Assembly (NCBI RefSeq): GCF_900100365.1
Contig: NZ_FNKU01000001.1
Span: 3,981,501 to 4,045,500, forward strand
Direction of reading: 5' to 3'
Origin: Pseudomonas cannabina
GTDB lineage: Bacteria > Pseudomonadota > Gammaproteobacteria > Pseudomonadales > Pseudomonadaceae
DNA length: 64,000 bases
Shown piece by piece: positions 36,122 to 44,189 of this stretch. Both the position numbers and the translations under genes were made by a program. Positions within the stretch are counted from its first letter, which is position 1. Each line of letters begins with the position of its first letter. The notes beneath the pieces are model-generated. The model was not told where the DNA came from. It was given only the letters and a program-made list of their open reading frames with translations, and did no database searches.

Positions 36122-37296
36122 GCATCATCAAATTCGACAAGGTAGACGTCATCTTCTCCAAGGACCCGCGTGAAGCCCTCAAGCTGCTGGACGAAGGCCT
36201 TACGCGTGACCAGATTCTCAAGAAAACCGGCCAGATCGTCGGCGTCGAGAGCGCCAGTCTGGACATCGAAAAAGGCGAAATCTGCGTATTGATGGGCCTC
36301 TCGGGCTCGGGTAAATCCAGCCTGCTGCGCTGCATCAACGGCCTCAACACGGTAAGCCGTGGGTCATTGTTCGTTGAACATGAAGGCTCGCAGATCAATA
36401 TCGCCAATTGCAGCGCCGCCGAGCTGAAAATGATGCGCACCAAGCGCATCGCGATGGTGTTCCAGAAGTTCGCTCTGATGCCCTGGCTGACGGTGCGCGA
36501 AAACATCAGCTTCGGCCTGGAGATGCAGGGTCGACCGGAAAAGGAACGGCGCAAGCTGGTGGATGAAAAACTCGAACTGGTCGGCCTCACCCAGTGGCGC
36601 AACAAGAAGCCCGACGAGCTTTCCGGTGGCATGCAGCAGCGCGTAGGCCTGGCCCGTGCGCTGGCGATGGACGCTGACATCCTGCTGATGGACGAACCGT
36701 TCTCGGCACTCGACCCGTTGATCCGCCAGGGTTTGCAGGACGAACTGCTCGCCCTGCAAACCAAGCTGAGCAAAACCATCGTGTTCGTCAGCCACGACCT
36801 GGATGAGGCACTGAAACTCGGCAGCCGCATCGCGATCATGAAAGACGGCCGCATCGTTCAGTACAGCGTGCCGGAACAGATCGTCCTCAACCCGGCCGAC
36901 GAGTATGTGCGGACCTTCGTGGCGCACACCAATCCGTTGAACGTGCTCTGTGGTCGCAGCCTGATGCGTCCCGTCGATGACTGCACCAAGGTCAACGGCT
37001 CGGTGTGCCTGGACCCGAGCGGCGACTCTTGGCTCGATCTGGCGGAAGGCAACGTAATCAAAGGCGCACGCCAGGGCACCGGCGCGCTCGACCTGCAAAA
37101 CTGGACCCCCGGCCAGGACGTCAACAGCCTCGACCGCCGCCCGACAGTGGTGCACTCCAACATCGGCATGCGCGACGCCTTGCAGATCCGCTACCAGACC
37201 GGCAACAAACTGGTGTTGCAGGACGGTAACCAGGTGGTCGGTATTCTGGGCGATACCGAGCTGTACCACGCACTGCTGGGTAAAAATCATGGCTGA
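36118..37296 (+). CDS. cbcV: Choline/betaine ABC transporter ATPase CbcV
   Basis: A 392-residue ATPase of the ProV/OpuAA family. It has Walker A GLSGSGKSSLLRC (near 60), the signature LSGGMQQRVGLARAL (near 170), Walker B ILLMDEPFSALDPL, and H-loop FVSHDLDEALKLG. After residue 270 it has the C-terminal extension seen in osmoregulated members, including a single CBS-like segment (GNKLVLQDGNQVVGILGDTE) that may sense ionic strength or nucleotide. The ATG overlaps the cbcW stop (ATGA). It is the last gene of the operon; after it come short 'agctgcaagct' repeats. Confidence 0.93.
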   Translation: MSIIKFDKVDVIFSKDPREALKLLDEGLTRDQILKKTGQIVGVESASLDIEKGEICVLMGLSGSGKSSLLRCINGLNTVSRGSLFVEHEGSQINIANCSAAELKMMRTKRIAMVFQKFALMPWLTVRENISFGLEMQGRPEKERRKLVDEKLELVGLTQWRNKKPDELSGGMQQRVGLARALAMDADILLMDEPFSALDPLIRQGLQDELLALQTKLSKTIVFVSHDLDEALKLGSRIAIMKDGRIVQYSVPEQIVLNPADEYVRTFVAHTNPLNVLCGRSLMRPVDDCTKVNGSVCLDPSGDSWLDLAEGNVIKGARQGTGALDLQNWTPGQDVNSLDRRPTVVHSNIGMRDALQIRYQTGNKLVLQDGNQVVGILGDTELYHALLGKNHG

Positions 37297-37303
37297 GTGA
37301 AGC

Positions 37304-37375
37304 AAGCCTCGAGCTGCAAGCTGTAAGCCTCAAGCTGCAAGCTTGCCGCTCGTAGCTAACAGCTTGTAGCTTGCC
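37304..37375. repeat. Repeats of the 'agctgcaagct' type
   Basis: Several imperfect copies of a short self-complementary word (gagctgcaagctgtaagc, caagctgcaagcttgccgct) follow cbcV. The same class fills 47884-48058. They can fold into hairpins and may serve as terminators. Confidence 0.6.
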
Positions 37376-37427
37376 CCTGTCCCCTTTATCATCGCGCGCC
37401 CTGTTACACCCGGAACCCGGACCTGAA

Positions 37428-37883
37428 ATGAAATCCACCTTGATCGCCGCCGCAGAACTCGATCGCATCGACACCTAGGCCAAGTACTCCAGCCACATGT
37501 GCGGTGGCTGCGTGTCCAGTTGCTGCACGTTGCCGGTCGAAGTGAAGATCAAGGACCTGATCCGCATCGGCATCGTCGATGAGTTCGAACGTGGCGATCC
37601 GGCGAAGAACATCGCCAAGCGTCTGCAAAAGGAAGGCATCGTCGAGCGCTACAACCAGAAGTCGGAAATCTTTACCTTGCAGCGCATGAGTAACAACGAC
37701 TGCCTGTACCTGGACCGCAAGAGCCGTCTGTGCACGATCTATGACAAGCGCCCGGACACCTGCCGCAACCACCCGAAGATTGGCCCGCGCCCCGGTTATT
37801 GCGCGTACAAACCCAAAGATGTCGTGCGCCAGGAAAGCGGTTCGCTGAAAAACGCCACCAGCGCGCCAGTGCCGAAATTCTGA
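37428..37883 (+). pseudogene. YkgJ-like cysteine-cluster protein with in-frame TAG at codon 17
   Basis: From ATG 37428 the frame reads MKSTLIAAAELDRIDT, then TAG 37476-37478. It continues AKYSSHMCGGCVSSCCTLPV and on to 37883. The rest is a complete YkgJ/CxxCxxCC (UPF0153) domain: cysteines in CGGCVSSCC, CLYLDRKSRLCTIYDKRPDTC and GYCAYK, which would bind a metal cluster. The position is normally Trp (TGG) in Pseudomonas relatives as far as I recall, one base from TAG. Restart at ATG 37497 would lose 23 residues and keep all cysteines but has no good ribosome site. The function of the family is unknown. Confidence 0.82.
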
Positions 37884-37930
37884 GAATTTACGGCTGACGC
37901 CACGCGTCGACAATCGAACGATTTCAATCA

Positions 37931-37952
37931 AGCCCCGACCAGGGGCTTTTTT
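37931..37952 (+). terminator. Intrinsic terminator
   Basis: agcccc-gacc-aggggct followed by ttttt, 48 bp after the YkgJ-like stop. It is a classic rho-independent terminator. Confidence 0.85.
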
Positions 37953-38121
37953 GTGGGCGATGGGAAAGGGCAAGCAGAAATACTCAGAGTGTTAAATTTT
38001 GTTAGAAATAAAAATACTTCACATTATTTACCTATTGATTCACTATCGGATTCACAGATCAGAACAATAACGACCGAGCGCTGGCATCACGGTCATCGAC
38101 ACAGACTTTGAGGATTACTGC

Positions 38122-39027
38122 ATGAACACTAAAAATGTTGGCGTTATCGGCCTGGGTGCGATGGGCCTGGGTATTGCCCGCTCGTTGCTGCGTAGCGGCT
38201 TCAACGTGCACGCCTGCGATGTGCGCAGCAGCGTGACCGAAGCGTTCGCCCAGGAAGGCGGTGTTGCCTGTGAGTCCCCGGCCGGCATGGCGGCTGCCTG
38301 CGACGTGATCATTACCGTCGTGGTCAATGCCGAGCAGACCGAGACCGTCTTGTTCGGTGAAAACGGCGCGGTCGCGGCCCTGCGTCCCGGCAGTCTGGTG
38401 ATCGGCTGCGCCACCGTCGCGCCAACCTTCGCGGTTGAACTGGGCGAGCGTCTGGCCGCGCAGCACCTGCTGTACCTCGACGCCCCGATCTCCGGCGGCG
38501 CAGCCAAGGCCGCTGCTGGCCAGATGACCATGATGACTTCCGGCCCGGCCGAGTCCTACGCCAAGGCAGAAGCCATTCTCAACGGCATGGCCGGCAAGGT
38601 TTACCGCCTGGGCGACGTCCACGGTCTGGGTTCGAAAGTCAAAATCATCAATCAGTTGCTGGCGGGCGTGCACATTGCGGCCAGTGCCGAAGCCATGGCG
38701 CTTGGCCTGCGTGAAGGCGTGGATGCCGACGCGCTGTACGAGGTGATCACCAACAGTGCCGGTAACTCGTGGATGTTCGAAAACCGCGTGCCGCACATCC
38801 TCAATGCCGATTACACGCCGCTGTCGGCGGTGGACATCTTCGTCAAGGACCTCGGCCTGGTGCTGGATACCGCGCGCAGCAGCAAATTTCCGCTACCGCT
38901 GTCGGCCACTGCGCACCAGATGTTCATGCAGGCTTCCAGCGCCGGTTTTGGACGGGAAGATGACTCGGCGGTGATCAAGATTTTCCCGGGCATCGAATTG
39001 CCTAAAGCCAAACCAGAAAAAGCCTGA
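38122..39027 (+). CDS. ltnD: L-threonate dehydrogenase
   Basis: A 301-residue NAD-dependent beta-hydroxyacid dehydrogenase. It has the Rossmann motif GVIGLGAMGLGIARSL (residues 7-20), the substrate-binding signature LDAPISGGAAKAAAGQMTMM near 122, and the catalytic lysine in KVKIINQLLAG near 172. The other genes of the tetronate pathway follow at once (otnK 10 bp downstream), which identifies it as the LtnD type that oxidises L-threonate at C2 to 2-oxo-tetronate. GAGG lies 8 bases before the ATG. It is the first gene of the cluster ltnD-otnK-otnC-gntP-otnI. Confidence 0.88.
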   Translation: MNTKNVGVIGLGAMGLGIARSLLRSGFNVHACDVRSSVTEAFAQEGGVACESPAGMAAACDVIITVVVNAEQTETVLFGENGAVAALRPGSLVIGCATVAPTFAVELGERLAAQHLLYLDAPISGGAAKAAAGQMTMMTSGPAESYAKAEAILNGMAGKVYRLGDVHGLGSKVKIINQLLAGVHIAASAEAMALGLREGVDADALYEVITNSAGNSWMFENRVPHILNADYTPLSAVDIFVKDLGLVLDTARSSKFPLPLSATAHQMFMQASSAGFGREDDSAVIKIFPGIELPKAKPEKA

Positions 39028-39037
39028 GGAGCGAATG

Positions 39038-40327
39038 ATGAGCCTGAACAACGCTCGCCCGCTGCTGGGCTGCATTGCCGACGATTTCACCGGCGCGACC
39101 GATCTCGCCAACATGCTGGTACGGGGCGGTATGCGCACCGTGCAGAGCATTGGCATTCCCGACGCCGGGATGGCGGCTGATCTGGATGCCGATGCCATTG
39201 TCATCGCCCTGAAATCCCGCACCACGCCAAGCGCTGATGCAGTGGCCGAATCCCTCGCTGCGCTGGAGTGGCTGCGCGAACGCGGTTGCGAGCAGATCTT
39301 CTTCAAATACTGCTCGACCTTCGATTCGACCGCCGCTGGCAACATCGGTCAGGTCAGCGAAGCACTGCTTGAGCAACTGGGCAGCAACTTCACCCTGGCC
39401 TGCCCGGCGTTCCCGGAGAACGGCCGCACGATTTTTCGGGGTCACCTGTTCGTGCGGGACCAGTTGCTCAATGAATCGGGCATGCAGAACCACCCGCTGA
39501 CGCCGATGACCGATGCCAATCTGGTCCGTGTGCTGCAAGCGCAAACCCGTGGCAAGGTCGGCCTGTTGCGCTACGACACGGTCGCCAAAGGCGTCGACAG
39601 CGTGCGCGACAAAATCGCCGAACTGCGTGCCGAAGGCGTGAGCATGGCGATTGCCGATGCGCTGTCGGATGCCGACCTTTATACACTGGGCGAAGCCTGT
39701 GCCGATTTGCCACTGTTGACCGGTGGATCGGGGCTGGCACTGGGCCTGCCAGGCAACTTCCGCAAGGCCGGCAAGCTGCGCGACATCGACGCGGCCAAAC
39801 AGATCGCCATCGTCGGTGGCGAAGTGGTGCTGGCCGGCAGCGCATCGGTCGCCACCAATGGTCAGGTCGCTGCCTGGCTGGAAGCCAATCGCCCTGCCCT
39901 GCGCATCAATCCGCTGGATCTGGCCGCTGGCAAACCGGTAGTGGAGCAGGCGTTGGCCTTTGCCAGAGACGCCGGTCAGACCGTGCTGATCTATGCGACC
40001 AGCACGCCAGACGAAGTCAAAGCCGTGCAGCAAGAGCTGGGCGTCGAACGCTCCGGTGCCGTGGTTGAAGCCGCGCTGGGCGAAATCGCCATAGGGCTGC
40101 TGGACACTGGCGTGCGTCGTTTCGTGGTCGCCGGGGGTGAAACGTCTGGCGCGGTGGTTCAGACGTTAGGCGTGCAATTGCTGCAGATCGGCGCACAGAT
40201 CGATCCCGGCGTTCCGGCCACGTTCAGCAGCGGCGTGCAACCGCTGGCACTGGCGCTGAAATCCGGCAACTTCGGCGCACGCGACTTCTTCGCCAAAGCG
40301 CTCAAGCAACTGGCGGGAGCAGCGTGA
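39038..40327 (+). CDS. otnK: 3-oxo-tetronate kinase OtnK
   Basis: A 429-residue kinase of the four-carbon acid sugar kinase family (DUF1537). The N-terminal substrate domain begins LLGCIADDFTGATDLANMLV with the conserved D-D-x-T-G-A. The C-terminal ATP domain shows AGGETSGAVVQTLGV near 370, with the phosphate-binding glycines. It phosphorylates 3-oxo-tetronate, produced by the isomerase at 42581, for decarboxylation by OtnC. ATG 39038 is preferred to 39035 because AGGAG is then 6 bases away. Its stop overlaps the OtnC start. Confidence 0.92.
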   Translation: MSLNNARPLLGCIADDFTGATDLANMLVRGGMRTVQSIGIPDAGMAADLDADAIVIALKSRTTPSADAVAESLAALEWLRERGCEQIFFKYCSTFDSTAAGNIGQVSEALLEQLGSNFTLACPAFPENGRTIFRGHLFVRDQLLNESGMQNHPLTPMTDANLVRVLQAQTRGKVGLLRYDTVAKGVDSVRDKIAELRAEGVSMAIADALSDADLYTLGEACADLPLLTGGSGLALGLPGNFRKAGKLRDIDAAKQIAIVGGEVVLAGSASVATNGQVAAWLEANRPALRINPLDLAAGKPVVEQALAFARDAGQTVLIYATSTPDEVKAVQQELGVERSGAVVEAALGEIAIGLLDTGVRRFVVAGGETSGAVVQTLGVQLLQIGAQIDPGVPATFSSGVQPLALALKSGNFGARDFFAKALKQLAGAA

Positions 40328-40965
40328 TGATCGATGAAAACGCTCTGCGTCAGGAAATCTGCGACGTCGGCAGGCTGTTGTATGGCCGTGGCTACACGGT
40401 CGGCAGCGCCGGCAACATCAGCGCGCGTCTCGACGACGGCTGGCTGATCACGCCGACCGACGCCTGCCTGGGCCGCATGGACCCGGCGGACATCGCCAAG
40501 GTCAATCTGGCCGGCGAATGGGTCTCGGGCAGCAAACCCTCCAAAACCCTGGCGCTGCACCGCGAAGTCTACGACCGCAACCCGCAGGTCGGCGGCGTGG
40601 TGCACACCCACTCGACCCATCTGGTGGCCCTGACCCTCGCGGGCGTCTGGTGTGAAGATGACATTCTGCCGCCGCTGACGCCGTATCAAGTCATGAAGGT
40701 CGGACACATCCCGCTGATCGCTTACGAGCGGCCCGGCTCACCGAAAGTTGCCGAGCGCGTGGCCGAGCTGGCCAATAGCGTGCGCGGCGTGATGCTCGAA
40801 CGGCTTGGCCCGGTGGTCTGGGAAAGCTCGGTGGCCAAGGCCTGCTACGCCCTCGAAGAGCTGGAAGAAACCGCTCGTTTATGGCTGATGACCGACCCCA
40901 AACCCGAGCCGCTCGACCCGGTGGCGCTTGAAGAACTGCGTCAGGTGTTCGGCGCGAAATGGTAG
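40327..40965 (+). CDS. otnC: 3-oxo-tetronate 4-phosphate decarboxylase OtnC
   Basis: A 212-residue class II aldolase/adducin family enzyme. The metal-binding histidines are in VGGVVHTHSTHLVALTL (H-x-H near residue 92), and phosphate-binding residues are in GSAGNISARLDDGWLITP (near 25-40). In the tetronate pathway it decarboxylates 3-oxo-tetronate 4-phosphate to dihydroxyacetone phosphate. The ATG at 40327 overlaps the otnK stop (TGATG), with GGGAG 7 bases upstream. It is followed after 135 bp by the transporter gene. Confidence 0.92.
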   Translation: MIDENALRQEICDVGRLLYGRGYTVGSAGNISARLDDGWLITPTDACLGRMDPADIAKVNLAGEWVSGSKPSKTLALHREVYDRNPQVGGVVHTHSTHLVALTLAGVWCEDDILPPLTPYQVMKVGHIPLIAYERPGSPKVAERVAELANSVRGVMLERLGPVVWESSVAKACYALEELEETARLWLMTDPKPEPLDPVALEELRQVFGAKW

Positions 40966-41100
40966 TGAGCCCACAGTGATCGTGAGGCGCGCTGCGCTTC
41001 ACGGCCGAAAAACAATAACAACAGGAATCGAGAGCATGACTTACATCTATCCCGCTGTTTCGTCGTCCTTCCCCACCAACTCAGGCCGGAGTGCGCAGGC

Positions 41101-42558
41101 ATGACACCACTCATGTTGATGGTCGTGGCCGGTGCGGGCATCGCACTGCTGCTGTTTCTGGTGCTCAAGTACAAATTCCAGCCATTCGTTGCCTTGATGC
41201 TGGTCAGTATCATCGTGGCACTGGTCGCCGGTGTTAAACCGGCTGATCTGGTCGCCACCATTGAAGGCGGCATGGGCAAGACCCTCGGTCACATCGCGAT
41301 CATCATCGCCTTGGGCGCGATGATCGGACGCATCATCGAACTGTCGGGCGGCGCCGAAGCACTGGCCAAGACCCTGATCAAGCGCTTCGGCAACCGGCGC
41401 ACGCCGCTGGCCCTGACGGTGGCGGGTTTCATGGTCGGTATTCCGGTGTTCTTCGAAGTCGGTGTGATCATCCTCATGCCGCTGGCCTACGGCGTGGCCC
41501 GGGCGGCACGCAAGCCGCTGCTGATTTTCGCGCTACCGATGTGAGCCGCGTTGCTGGCCGTGCATGCCTTCCTGCCGCCACATCCTGGCGCCGTTGCCGC
41601 TGCCAGCCAGTTGGGCGCAGATCTCGGGCGTGTGTTGATGCTGGGTATTCCGATCGTGGCGGTATTGTGCGCGATCGGTTACTTCGTGGCAGCGCGCATG
41701 ACTCGCAAAACCTACCCGATGACCGACGACATCCGCGCCGAAGTCTACGGCCCGCACGTAACCAACGAAGACCTCGAAGCCTGGGCGCGCAACGACTATT
41801 CGAGCGTGCGCGAAACGACTGAAACCAGAACCTTGGGCGCTGAAGAAACTGCCAGCAGTCTGGCGAGCAAACTGCCGCCAGCACCGGCACCGGGTTTCGG
41901 GTTGATCATTGCACTGATTCTGTTGCCGATTGTGTTGATCCTGCTGGGGACGCTGGCGACCACACTGCTGCCAGCCACCTCGACGTTGCGCGCAGTGCTG
42001 ACCGTACTTGGCGCGCCGCTGGTGGCGCTGTTGATCGACACACTGCTGTGCGCCTGGCTGCTGGGTTCGCGTCGCGGCTGGAGCCGTTCTCAGGTGTCGG
42101 ACGTGATCGGCTCGGCATTGCCCGGTGTGGCCATGGTGATCCTGATTGCCGGTGCCGGTGGCGTGTTCGGCAAAGTGCTGGTCGATACCGGAATTGGTGC
42201 AGTGGTGTCCGAAGCCTTGCGTAACACGGGCTTGCCGGTGTTGGCGCTGGGCTTTCTGCTGACCCTGTTGCTGCGTGCCGTTCAAGGCTCCACCACCGTC
42301 GCGCTGGTGACCACTGCGGGTATTCTCAGCCCGCTGATCGCCACGCTGGACCTGAGCGCCAACCATCTGGCTCTGCTGTGTCTGGCCATGGGCGGTGGCG
42401 GTCTGGCCATGTCGCACATCAACGACGCCGGTTACTGGATGTTCACCAAGCTGGCGGGCCTCAACGTCGCCGACGGCTTGCGCACCTGGACTGTACTGGT
42501 CACGCTGCTCGGCACACTGGGCTTTGTGATCACCCTGCTGCTTTGGCCATTCGTCTGA
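41101..42558 (+). pseudogene. GntP-family permease with in-frame TGA at codon 148
   Basis: From ATG 41101 the frame gives 147 residues of a GntP/gluconate-type inner-membrane permease, ending LLIFALPM at TGA 41542-41544. The same frame continues AALLAVHAFLPPHPG (the highly conserved GntP signature) to 42558, giving about 485 residues in all, the normal size. GGA to TGA is a single change. Loss of this gene would leave ltnD, otnK, otnC and otnI without their own importer for threonate or erythronate. A fragment starting at TTG 41551 would lack four or five membrane helices and is unlikely to work. Confidence 0.87.
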
Positions 42559-42580
42559 CCCTTTGAAGACTGGAGTTAAC

Positions 42581-43366
42581 ATGCCTCGTTTTGCCGCCAA
42601 CCTCAGCATGCTGTACCCGCAGCATGATTTTCTTGAGCGCTTTGCCGCAGCCGCTGCCGACGGTTTCGGCGCGGTCGAGTACCTGTTTCCTTATGCCTAC
42701 ACGCCGCAGGAACTCAAACAACGCCTGAGCGACAACGGTCTGGTGCAGGCGCTGTTCAACGCCCCGCCGGGTGACTGGGATAACTGCGAGCGCGGGATCG
42801 CCACGCTGCCGGGCCGTGAGGCGGAATTTCGCAGTGGGATCGAACGTGCGCTGGAATACGCGCAGGTGCTGGGCACCGACCGCGTGCACGTAATGGCCGG
42901 CCTGCTGCCTGACGAAAACCTGCGCGAGCGTCATCAGGCGGTCTATCTGGAAAATCTGGCCTTCGCGGCGCAACAAGCCAAGGGTGTTGGCGTCACGATC
43001 CTGATCGAACCGATCAACACCCGCGACATGCCGGGCTTCTTCCTTAATCGTCAGGATCAGGCGCAGAAAATCTGCAAACTGGTGGGTGCTGACAACCTGA
43101 AAGTACAGTTCGATTGCTATCACTGCCAGATCGTCGAAGGCGACCTGACCAGCACACTGCGCCGCGACTTCGCCGGCATCGGCCACATCCAGATCGCAGG
43201 CGTACCGGATCGCAATGAACCGAACCTCGGCGAACTGAACTACGAATACCTGTTCAACGTCATCGACGAACTGGGCTATGACGGCTGGATCGGCTGCGAA
43301 TACCGCCCGAGAGGCGATACCAGCGAAGGGCTGTCTTGGTTGCGGGCGTTGCAGGGGAAGGGCTGA
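42581..43366 (+). CDS. otnI: 2-oxo-tetronate isomerase OtnI
   Basis: A 261-residue TIM-barrel isomerase of the hydroxypyruvate-isomerase (Hyi) family. It begins [20 protein letters not shown], typical of the family. The metal-binding Glu/Asp/His set is spread over [16 protein letters not shown] (Glu near 144), [14 protein letters not shown] (near 176-185), [13 protein letters not shown] and WIGCEYRP (Glu near 242). With LtnD, OtnK and OtnC it completes conversion of L-threonate: 2-oxo-tetronate to 3-oxo-tetronate. ATG 42581 follows GGAG by 5 bases. Confidence 0.9.
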   Translation: MPRFAANLSMLYPQHDFLERFAAAAADGFGAVEYLFPYAYTPQELKQRLSDNGLVQALFNAPPGDWDNCERGIATLPGREAEFRSGIERALEYAQVLGTDRVHVMAGLLPDENLRERHQAVYLENLAFAAQQAKGVGVTILIEPINTRDMPGFFLNRQDQAQKICKLVGADNLKVQFDCYHCQIVEGDLTSTLRRDFAGIGHIQIAGVPDRNEPNLGELNYEYLFNVIDELGYDGWIGCEYRPRGDTSEGLSWLRALQGKG

Positions 43367-43410
43367 ACTAAGCGTCGTGAACGGCATTCCCACGCGAGCG
43401 TGAGGAATCT

Positions 43411-43710
43411 CGACTATCGTGCGACGCTCCGCGTCGCATGCCGTTCTGGACGCTCTGCGTCTGGTCTTGACTCTGAAATGCATCGTTTGAGCGATCGTCT
43501 TCGCGGACAAGCCCGCTCCCACTGGAGAGGGAGAACGATCACTCAACTATCGTGCGACGCTCCGCGTCGCATGCCGTTCTGGACGCTCTGCGTCTGGTCT
43601 TGACTCTGAAATGCATCGTTTGAGCGATCGTCTTCGCGGACAAGTCCGCTCCCACTGGAGAGGGAGAACGATCACTCAACTATCGTACCCATGCTCTGCG
43701 CCCGGTTTTA
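43411..43710. repeat. Second tandem array of the 133-bp unit
   Basis: The marker ttgactctgaaatgcatcg is at 43467 and 43600 (133 bp apart), with a partial third unit to about 43710. The unit is the same as at 31800-32362. Again it fills a convergent gene junction (otnI and the thioesterase). There is no coding sequence in 43367-43724. Confidence 0.9.
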
Positions 43711-43724
43711 AGAGATAGGAAACA

Positions 43725-44120
43725 TCAGTCCTCCACGTCGAACTGGTCCTTGATGTAGCGGATTTCAGTCCGGCCGTGCGGGGCGGGCTGGCCGTCTTCG
43801 TCGAGGTTGACGAAGACGATCTTCTCGACCGTCAGGATGCTTTTGCGGGTGATCTTGTTGCGCACCTGGCATTTCAGGGTGATCGAGGTACGGCCGAACT
43901 CGGTGGCGGTGATACCCAGTTCGATGATGTCACCCTGACGCGAGGCGCTGACAAAGTTGATCTCGGAAATATATTTGGTCACCACCCGCTGATTACCCAG
44001 CTGGACGATGGCGTAAATCGCAGCTTCTTCATCGATCCAGCGCAGCAGGCTGCCGCCGAACAGAGTGCCGTTGGGGTTGAGGTCTTCGGGCTTTACCCAC
44101 TTGCGGGTGTGGAAATTCAT
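43725..44120 (-). CDS. YciA-like acyl-CoA thioesterase (hot-dog fold)
   Basis: A 131-residue hot-dog thioesterase. It reads NPNGTLFGGSLLRWIDEEAA, the family N-G-x-x-F-G-G-x-x-L-x-x-x-D active-site helix with catalytic Asp near residue 30, followed by ISEINFVSASRQGDIIELG. It would hydrolyse acyl-CoA thioesters in the cytosol. ATG 44120 has AGGAG 5 bases upstream; the GTG two codons earlier overlaps the ribosome site. It is a single gene. Confidence 0.9.
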   Translation of the reverse strand: MNFHTRKWVKPEDLNPNGTLFGGSLLRWIDEEAAIYAIVQLGNQRVVTKYISEINFVSASRQGDIIELGITATEFGRTSITLKCQVRNKITRKSILTVEKIVFVNLDEDGQPAPHGRTEIRYIKDQFDVED

Positions 44121-44189
44121 GTTCACTCCTGAGCGTCTGGCCGGTAGAGAAGCGCATGATGGCAGAGCCAGCCGCCCGTGCCCATGCCA

